From NCBI GenBank assembly GCA_037783545.1, contig JBBELK010000058.1:868001-932000 (forward strand): a DNA stretch of 64,000 nucleotides, written 5' to 3'. A program made the translations under genes and the position numbers. This document shows, piece by piece, positions 1 to 10,300 of the stretch. The notes under the pieces were generated by a model that saw only the letters and a program-made list of their open reading frames with translations, searched no databases and was not told the DNA's origin. This stretch comes from Henricia sp. BOLD:AAB3569 (Eukaryota > Echinodermata > Asteroidea > Spinulosida > Echinasteridae). How positions within the stretch are numbered: the stretch's first letter is position 1; each line of letters begins with the position of its first letter.

Positions 1-582
1 TAGTGGGTTATTTATTTATTTAAAATAATTTTTTGGCGTTTACAGTATTAATTTCGCTCATAATGTATTGCACGATATTGGTGTATGCAAAACAAAACGA
101 ATTAAAACGGAACAAAACGGAGCAAAACTATAAATGGCAGTCAAGTAGCATAAGTTTAGCTACAAGAAAGCAGATTTTTTTTTTTAAGGATTGAAAAGCA
201 GCAAACATATTTAAACATAATATATAAAATAAGCTACTTTTCAATAAAAGAAATAAAATCTCTTGATAAATGACGACATATTGTAGCAGCAGCACCACGG
301 CCCATGCACTAGGTGCACAGCCTGTGTTAATTCCGCCAGAACAGAAGAACTGCAGAAACCTGGCCTGCACTCCCCTTATATAGGAACACAGACTGAGCAC
401 CTGGAATCCCAAGTATGCCATAATACAAAAACAAAAGAATGTAGGGTAGCTCCTGCCACCTGCAGCCAGGGGACCCACTGTAAATGCAACTGTTCCTCAC
501 AAAAGAATTCAAGAAATTCCAAGGAACAATTGCACACAGTGGCACCCCCAACATGCAGATGGCAGAGCTTTTAAAAATTACC

Positions 583-608
583 GTGACCAGACAAGCTGGT
601 CTGGTCAC
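583..608. repeat. Short palindrome GTGACCAGAC ... GTCTGGTCAC
   Basis: Ten-base perfect arms separated by six bases. The preceding 130-580 region has no recognisable coding content on either strand and is presumably intron or upstream flank of the EGFL7-like gene. Confidence 0.6.
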
Positions 609-934
609 ACTAATAAGATGACGTCACAACTTCCACCATCGTAAAGTACCCCCATGCTGCATTGTAGTCAAAAATGTGCAGTCGCAATGTGCATATCAAA
701 CGCAACCACTTGTTTTTCCTCATGCTGACGCGAGTAGTAACAGAAGCTTGAAGGAAGCTTGAACATTTTCACTAAATTAAGTCACACCTATTAAAGCAAT
801 CTAGTTCCACAAACTTTGGCTTAAAATACTAATACCGAATACCGGTCAGTAGAAAAAAAAATCAGCAAAATGTTAACAAAAAAGTGTAATTGCTATTTTT
901 TCCCTCTTTTGGGAAATATGGCAATCGCAAGTCT

Positions 935-1012
935 GTGGACAGGATTCGAACCAGGGTCACAAAGGTGGTAGGCAAAGGAAGTACCCCTAGCTAGACCAAC
1001 CTGATTCACAAC
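935..1012 (-). mobile_element. tRNA-like SINE head fragment
   Basis: On the minus strand, a box A-like TGGTCTAGCTAGGGG is followed about 40 bases later by box B GGTTCGAATCC. It could be a decayed tRNA-derived SINE; no SINE body is recognisable. Confidence 0.35.
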
Positions 1013-1228
1013 TGACTTTTAGTAACAAAATTTATAGTCTTTGACACTTACGATCATGGAAATTGCTCATGTTTGAGGGAACATATGCTAGCATAATCAC
1101 ACTGTGGTCGCATGCCGTCAGCAGATGATAGGACATTTTCGTCACAAGGCTGAAAACAACATGTGACATTTCCTGGAAGTCACATTAATGTGTATTAAAA
1201 CCCATCTGTTTTTGTTTTCTTCTCCCAG

Positions 1229-1324
1229 TCAGCTGCTCTGTTGAGTGTGCCAACGGCGGGTTCTGCATGACACCAGACACGTGTTCGTGCACTGGGGGCT
1301 GGCAAGGAGAGTTCTGCCAGGAAC
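1229..1324 (+). CDS. EGFL7-like: EGFL7-like exon: EGF module 1
   Basis: A pyrimidine-rich tract ending CCCAG precedes the exon, and GTAAGT follows it. The exon encodes six cysteines spaced as in an EGF domain (C-x3-C, NGG, C-x4-5-C-x-C, GW.G..C). It is phase 1 at both ends and 96 bp long, exactly like the next exon. An alternative AG at 1231-1232 would break the phase-1 pattern, so 1229 is preferred. Confidence 0.88.
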
Positions 1325-4300
1325 GTAAGTTAATTGCCTTATTGAAAAATGTCATGTTTTCTGCAGTAATGTCTATAATAAGGAATGTCTATACATGTTT
1401 TCACCGGCAAGCGAGGACGTCCAATTAAAGGCACAGACTCGTCAGCAATGCGCACACGCTAAATTTGTGCCACGAAATATGCACCTCCATAGCAAAGTCA
1501 TGGAGTTGCGTTTTTCGTGGCTCGAAATGTGCTCGCGCGCATTGCTCTTTTGAAAACCTATCTGTAGGAAAGAAGTTCTTTAATATGACACCTAACTCAA
1601 TTTTACCTTAAAGCTACAGAGCTGAAATCTGAAACGTAAATGGTTTGTGCCGTATTAATGGTTTGTGAAACCTATAATAGGGTTTCACAAACCATTATAG
1701 GTTAACAGGGCACAATTAAACCATTTACATTTTAAATTTCAAATCTGTAGCTTTAACGTCCACGATTGCCCGTGTTTGCCATAGGTTTGTTTTCACTGGC
1801 AATCGGGGACGTCCCATTGCTCCTCAGTCTTTTCTGGACGTCTTTTTTTGCGAATGCCTTAATTCATAGGATTTGCACGGGATTGGCAATCGGGGACATG
1901 GGGTGAATCGGGGACTTATTGTCCCTGTTTTGTTCTCTCCCTCTTCCCGTCCCCGATTGCCGGTGAATACAAACACACACACACACACAAATAAAATTCA
2001 GAAGTATAAATACATGTACGCCACTATACCATCATCACCCAAAATGGTATACAGGACTACCCGAACCATTGCAAGGTGTACAAGCTATGTTTTAAGTACT
2101 GCATGCACGTGAGGAATTCCACAAAATCAAGAATTTAGTAAAGACTCTTACAAAAATGGTGTAAGCACACCAGTTTTAACACTTGGTTGCATATACAGTT
2201 GTATTTATACTTCTGATTTCAACTGTACATTTGGGTGGTAAAAAAATTGAAGTCAACTGTAGTCAAACCTTAAATTATAGTCATCACTACATAAATTTGT
2301 TTGGTTTTCATTCGTTCATATCACCTTTGTTTTGTATTTGTAGCTTTGTGTCTTCGGCCATGTGAAAACGGAGGGAGATGTGTGACACCAGACTCATGTG
2401 CCTGTCCTAATGGCTGGTCAGGCCAATACTGCCATCAAGGTAAATCTAAAGGCATATACATTAATATGTTCAATAGCACAATACTGAAAAGACCTCTTCC
2501 CACCTCCGACCAGCGTTTCATCTAGCGACCCGTCCATCCATCTTTTGAACGGGCAATGTGTGATTTTAGACAGTCACTTTGCGAAATGGACAATAAAACA
2601 TGACGGGTTGAATTTTGTCAAATGGACATCAAAAACAACAAGTGGATTATTGGTTTAAAATGTATGCATACTTGAGCGACGAAACTGCATTTTTGTTTAG
2701 AATAAAAAACACAAAAGTAGGCCTACCTCGTAATCTGCGCGGCAGGCTGCTGCGACCAGCCGGCCATGGTATGCTAGCTCACGGGTCGTGACTCTTGTAC
2801 AAGTTGTATGCACACAGTACGTACGTCTTACCAACATCGCCACTGGACTTTAGTGCCGTTATCCTATCATCGTGATCGCGTGCGTCGCTGCAAGTAAACT
2901 CGACCATCGTACCAACCTGATCGACGTACCAACTCCACTCACAGGACGGGTACATTTTTTCAACTGCACCAAAGTAGGACAGCAGTTTTGGAAATCCTAC
3001 ATGAAACGCTGACTCCGACCCGGGTAACTTTACCCGGGTAGCTGCAAATTACCCGGGTTAAATTCATTTTGTTCTGCATGCACTCCTACCCTGTATTCAA
3101 AGGTTATTCAACTTCAGTCATCAAATCCAAATCCGATAAAAAGTGACCATCGAAATTGAACCCGCAATAACGTCAGAAACATGATTCTGGCTGTGGTCGA
3201 AAAAAACAGGCCTCTGCACAATAATATGGCAATGGACATGGAAACATCGCTGGAGATAAATTTTCTTGAGCTTTTGTGCGGTTGGAGCACTTTTATCTGG
3301 AAGCCATGCGCGCGCAGAAGCTGTTATAACCCATGTTGCTCCTAAGGACACACTAACTCGGGTCGACCGGTGACGTCAATTCCCATGGAGAATCTTCTCA
3401 AGACCGTCATTAACCCCAAGATTGGTGGGTTAACTCCCCTTCCGTTCAGGGCTAGAAATTACCCGGGTTAAGTGGCATTTTTGGCCAGATAACCCGGGTA
3501 ATTCGTAACCCTAAAATTTGCCGTGGGAAACGAGCTCTTAACCCGGGTAATCTCAGGGTTAAAGTGTTGTGGGAAAGGCCTAAATACAGCGGAAAACATC
3601 AGTATGCTGCAACCAAAACTGCTTCTTCTTTTTCTTTTGCACGATCCCTATAAAGGAATCAGGTTGCTGAGATTAGCTTAGGGGCTGTCCATAAAGTATG
3701 TACGCATGAAATGCTGACTTTTTAGACCACCCTCCCCCATGTACGCATAGCATACGCAGTGGCTCCAACACCCCCTCACCACCCTGTACGCATACGCATT
3801 CCATATATACCTCGGCATTGGTAAACGGTTCAGTACTACATGTATAGTGCTACTGACCCCTTTCGAACACGTGCAAATACGCCATTTTGGGAGTCAAATA
3901 ATGCTGAGTCATTGTGGAAGCAATGTGCGTGCGCGTTGTGTTTGTCTCTGGTGGGCGTAACGCGGTTTAGTTCACCAATGGGAGCCTCAGCATAGCGCGT
4001 TACGCGCACTATGGACACATACAACGCGCACGCACATTGCTTCCACAACGACGCGGCATTGTTTTTCTCCCAAAATGACGTCATTGGCACGAGCTCAATG
4101 TACTACTAGTACGATTCGCATGTCGCCTCCAAAGTCTGAAATAAATGAGATTTATTTTGCATTTTTTAAAACTTAAAATGACATCAAGCATCAGTAACTG
4201 CAGATTTAATAGAAAAACCTAATTTGAGGAGTGAAAAAAATGTGAGATGTGTAAGAAAAATGTGTGGCTAGCGCTGTCTAATATGTTCAACTTGTCCATC

Positions 4301-7300
4301 CTTTCCCGATTTGCTAAAAGGAAATTTTCGGTTTGCGTACATACGCATTGGCTTGGACCTCCCTCCCCCCCCCCCCTGTACGCAATGTCAACAACTCCCC
4401 TCCTCCCCCTCCGTGCTTACATACTTTATGGACGGCCCCTTATTGTTGTTTATATCTTATAACAATGTACCTTCAGATGTCAACGAGTGTGAGACAGATT
4501 CCCACGGCTGTCATCATCGATGTAGGAACTCGGAGGGAAGCTATACCTGCTCATGCCACCCTGGCTTCACCCTGGATCAAGATGGCCTGTCATGCTCAAG
4601 TAAGTACATTGTACTCATTTGCCTTTTATTCATCTTACATATAAGAGCCCGTCTACATGAGCCAATAAGGTCCAACATGAAGTTGGAATTTGTTAGGCGT
4701 TACATGGATGCGCTCGACCACACGACCCAACATATCCACAATATCACAACTGCAGTTGGTGGCTGTCCTCGCGTGACAGGCGTTCTACTCTTCTATTGGC
4801 CCGTTTCCTCCAACAAGCTTCAACAAAGTCAGGGTGATAGCTGCATGTTCCAACATGTTGGATGATGTTGGATGTTGTCTGGAGTGGCGTCCACACCATC
4901 CAACTTTTGGTCGGCCGACATCGTCGGACACATGTTGTTGACCTTGATGGCCAACAAATGTTGGCTCGTGTAGACGGGCCTTTTTTTAGGACCTAAGTCG
5001 TTGGCATATTAAAGGCCCACTGTATCAATAGACCGATCCACCAATCACAGCCTCAGGTTGAGGTAGCCAAAAAGTGGAGCTCCATTTTGGCTACCTGAGT
5101 CCTCAAAATGTTTTGCCCAGAGTTACGGCAAACTGCAACACGAGTGACGCAAAAACACCATAAACATAATTTTTATCAGTGCAGAGGACCCTAGCTGGTT
5201 TAAAACGGATTGTATAAGACTGGCCAAACCTACTTTTAATCCCTTAAAAAATGTGTTTTGTGTAAATCGGTAAAACTCACAAAAATTCGCTTGTCGTTTT
5301 GCTATGTTGTGCAATCACTGCGTTCTAGATGTGTGTCGGGTTGTTTTTGTTCGATCGCTCGCGTCACGCGTATAATGCAGGCTTGTTGTACGTGCACGCA
5401 CACGACTGGATACTTAAGTGCACATGTGTGCTTGTTTCAATACGCGCTGACTAGGGCGCTGACGCACGGCGCGGCCACGCGACTCTACTGCACACGTGCC
5501 TCACATGTGTGGATGTTGCTAGGCAATTGCTAAATGGGCGGAGCTTAATGGATTGGTCTATTGCAGTGACTCAAATTTTGATATTTTCAAGTCGACAAAA
5601 AAAACCTTACTCAAAGAGTTGATAGCAATGGTAACAAATGCCCTATGCATTTTATATTTTCTGTCCAAAGTAGAGGAAATTTAGCATTCACTTTTGCGAG
5701 GAATTTTAAAGTTTTCTGAAACATCTCTGCACCTGTACATGTATTCTGGTTTCAAATTGTCCTTGTGACTTTGATTTTGTTGCAGTTTGTCTGACATGCA
5801 GTCCTGAGTATGTGTCACTGCAAGACAAGGTCAATCGTCTGGAAGAGGTCAGTTAAAGGCTCATTAATTCACCCTAGTGGTCCCTAGGTCATTAACCCCA
5901 ATGCAAATTCGTGCCACGAAATACGCAGCTCGACAGCAAAGGCATGGAGCTGCGTATTTTATGGTACGAATTTGGCGTGCGCGCATTGCTGACGAGCCTA
6001 TGCCTTTAAGGCCTTTTCACACTACCCACTTCCGACCCGGGTAACTTTCTACCCGGGTAACTGCAAATAACCGATTTTCATTTCACACGACAAATTTTAA
6101 CCCGGAGAAACACTTACCCGGGTCGTCTCTTACACGGGTCATTAGCGACCCTTTTCCCACTGCAGTTCTGCAGGCGCATCTACCCGGATACACCAACCAG
6201 AGTCTTGGTTTGCGATCATAGCAAGAAACATATTTCTGACATGATTAAACGGTCAGCTTCAGACGTCGGCAACCAAAGCTGATGAAGAGTGATTATTGGT
6301 TGAACCGTGATCGGGGCTGCGTTCCACTTACGCATACGTTGCCAACGTTCGCAACTGGTTACAGTGCTTTTGTGCACTCGTCTAAATCAGGGGTACCAGT
6401 TTGTTGGCGACTGTTGCAAACGTTTTGCAATGTTCGCATATATGGAACGTAGCAATATGGCGATGCCGATCGACATGAAAGCATCGTTGGCGATAATGCT
6501 TCTTGATTTTTCTTAACTTTTGTGCGGTGTTTGTGTTGTAACAACGCAATGGCTCCACACATTTTCCAACTGCATGCCAATCACGCACAGAAACGTTTAC
6601 TGCATGCTTGCTTTCTCCAAGCACACGCTAACCCGGGTCAGCACGCTAACCCGTTTCCCACGGCAAACACTAACCCGGAGAATCGTCTCAAGGCGCCGTT
6701 AACCCCGAGATTGGTGGGTTAACCCACCCCCCGACCAGGGCTAGAAATTACCTGGGTTAAGTGGCATTTTTGGCCAGTTAACCCGGGTAATTCGTAACTA
6801 TGGGAAACGAGATGTTGTTATCTGGGTTATCTCGGGGTTAAAGTGTCGAGGGAAAAGGCCTTTATTTATACTTAATGGGGCAAGCCGGTGGGCAGGGGGT
6901 ATGGGCTGTATCTTATCACCGCGTTTACACTCGAATCGGCAAAGGTGGATACAGATCCAGCATTTTTATTGCGACCACAAAACTGAACATTTGCCGCGTT
7001 TACACTACACCCCAAATCGCTTCAACTCGCTTCAGAAACCACAAAAGTCACCACTAAATGTAACCGCAGCGCATGCGTGAGCTGTTAGGTGTTGCTGCAC
7101 TAGTGCCAGATTGGTCAATTAAATCTACTACACTGCGGGCACCACCCCAAGGACACTCAAATTGCCGAATCTGTATTCGGGTAGCGTTTACACTACAAGC
7201 GACCTTGACGATTGCAGGGTTCAACCCTACCCCAAAGGTGACTTGAAAAAGGCGAATCAGACCCGGGTCTGATCCGCCTTTTTCAATTCACCTTTTGCGT

Positions 7301-10300
7301 TTACACTTAGTGCCTACCCGGCTTCAACTCCCCTTTTTTGAAATTGCGGAGTTCGATTCGGCAAAGGCGAATCAAGTGTAAACGGGGTGTAAGTGATCTC
7401 TGGGAGGGGTGGTTATGCGATAGCCAATCCCAAATAGTGAGGAACAACTGCAATGCATGTTTCGAGACCACCAGTTGACTTCATAGCTCAATTGGTAGGG
7501 CATCTGCATGCACGTGGTTTGAATCCTGGTGGAGCCAAGTTGTTTTTCACTGCATCCAGATTCCCGAAAGGACATTTGTCCACACTTCTTTTGAAAAAAA
7601 ATAAAAATTGAATCATCCACATTGTTATCACTCTCTACAGTTACAGCAAGCTGCTGTTCTGCATATTTACCTTTTTATAATTGTCGCTAATAAGTTTTGA
7701 ACTAGAATAAAACAAAAAATAATAATAATTGTAAGAACTCTGGATGCAGCAATAGGGCGACATTTCGGGAAGACTCTCCCCGGGGACCACCGAAATTTCG
7801 GCAAGAATCACTTAAAATTACACCTTATTTTTCTACCCAAAGCTACCAAAGATGGTTACAGACCTAATAGAGACGGTTCTAGACCTAATAAAAATGGTTC
7901 TCGATTTAAAAAAAATGGTTTTTAAAGGAAAAAATATTAGGGCGACACCAAAATGTCGCCCTATTGAGCGTGTCGCCCTAATATACTTTTTTTACACACA
8001 AATTGTCGCCCTATCCTAGCATCCATAGTTTTTGGAGTTTTTGGGGAGAAAAGTACTTGGTATAGTACATCCCGCTTTGTGTAATGGCTGAAAAATTCCA
8101 TTTAAAGATTGTATATAATGAACTGATGCAGTATTTGAGATAACTTGATTCTTCGTGTCTGGTAAATAGAACCTTGGTGTGATGCAAGCGGAGAAAGGCC
8201 TCAGAGAAAAGGAGACAGTGAGAGTTGTCAACATGCCGCTTAATGATGAACAGATGTCTAAGATAGAACTCATTACATCGCTGAGTGAACAGATATCCAT
8301 GCTTGAGGAGAGACTGGAAGACTGTAAGTATGAGGTGGCGGTTAATAGACAGTTTCGGCATCTCAGTTTAATGGTACGTGTTTGCAGACGTATCCGTGTG
8401 ACATAACACTAATTTGGTGTAAACAAGTCGAGATTAATTGTATACGTACCGCTCCCGTGTCAAACGGCTCCCATACGTCCTACGTGTGGCTGATCCGCAT
8501 CATGTACGAGGAGACCGCATAAAGTGATGACGTCAAAGCTGAAAATGGTACAGATACGTATACGCTCGCGAATTTTGAGCCGAAACTGTCCATTAGGTGA
8601 AGAACCGAGAAAACCATAGACCACCGAGATGGGGCGGTCTACACAGACTCAAGACGATGTTTGAACAGTTTCACATCAGGGGCCAATTTCATGGCGCTGC
8701 TTAAGCGCTAGCTGAAAACGTGTGCTTACTGTAGCAGAAAAGTTGTGCTAACTTTAAAGCTATTTCACGGCCGCGGCGTGCTTAAGCATGCGCGTGCTTG
8801 GAAACGGGCATTGTTGCGTCACTAGTGTTTAGCAAGTTTTGCCTCTGAAGCTAGCAAACGTTTGGCAGTGCTTAAGGTTACGGTCTCCATGAAATCGGTT
8901 GCTAAACAGCACCAGGAAATTGGCCCCTGGTCTGAGGCCTCAGTCACACCGAATCGTGTGATTTCTGGATCGTGTGATTGGTGGCGATTTGGCCGACGTA
9001 CGACCAATTGGCAATGTTTGCTACGATCTCCATTTGAGTCTTTCCACGGTATAAAGGGGGCATTTTGGCAACACAGACACAGACCATATTTTCCAGAAAA
9101 TTTTTTTGTCTCAAAATAAAAGAAATAAGTTTCAGTTGTTCTTAGGCCCTGTGTTGTTCTAAAAACCCTGTGTACAAATTTCCAATATACGCTCGTAACA
9201 CGAGGTTGGTGGGTTAACCCCCCTTCCGTTCAGAGCTAGAGATTACCCGGGTTAAGTGTCATTTTTGGCCAGATAACCCGGGTAATTCATAACCCCAAGA
9301 TTTGCCGTGGGAAACAAGCTCTTAACCCGGGTAATCTCGGGGTTAAAGTGTTTGGGAAAAGGCCTAAATACAGCTGAAAACATCAGTATGCTGCAACCAA
9401 AACTGCTTCTTCTTTTTCTTTTGCATGATCCCTATAAAGGAATCAGGTTGCTGAGATTAGCTTAGCTAGGGGCCGTCCATAAAGTATGTACGCATGAAAG
9501 ACTCTAGACGATAAATCGTCTAGTATGATGTTTGAACAGTTTTACAGTCACACCGGATCGTGTGATTTCTTGATCGTGTGATTGGTGGCGATTTTGACCC
9601 GGTTAAGGTTACGAGCATATTGGAAATTTGTACACAGGGTTTTTAGAAAGGCATGTTGTCACACTATTTGTAACCCTTTTTGGGCCTAAATTATCTCTTC
9701 AGAACAACTGAAACTTATTTATTTTATTTTGAGACCAGACAAAGGTATTTCCTCGAAAATATGGTGTGTTGCCAAAATGCCCCCTTTACTGTGGAAAGAC
9801 CCATTTGCAGTCACACTGATGGTATGCATGGTCATGCGATCACCAACGATTGGAGAAAATTAATCGCAAGATCAGTTGTAGGTAATCGTGTGACTATAGT
9901 GGTGGGACCGCTCACATGATCGATCGCAGCCAGTTGCGCGATTGATCGTGAGGTCGTACGACAGGGGGCACCACCAATCGTCAGGTGGCGCGACCAGTCG
10001 TGCGACTGCTTGACCAGTGATCATGCAAAGAACTGTCTGCGATTTGGAATCGCAGGTCAGACGTTTTGAACATGACAATCAATCTTGCTGCGACTGATTT
10101 TGCTCTGGCGATCACCCACGACCTCTGCGACCAGTCGCGTGCTCTTCTACACTACTCACTTTAAGTTAGGGGTATTAGTATGTTGTCAATTTTGATTTGT
10201 TTTCTTCAAATGACTGTTTTCACCTGTTCCTGTGACAAGGTGTGTCTGTCATGCAGATACAATTGTCTAATCATATACAAAATAATTCAAGCAGAATGCA

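Noticed and set aside
1..1228. Search for the EMI-domain exon of the EGFL7-like gene
   Set aside because: No open frame with the expected cysteine and Trp pattern and splice sites; the exon is probably upstream of the window.
4311..4865. 184-codon open frame
   Set aside because: Only its central part is real coding (EGFL7-like exon 4477-4599). The rest is MITE end and intron.
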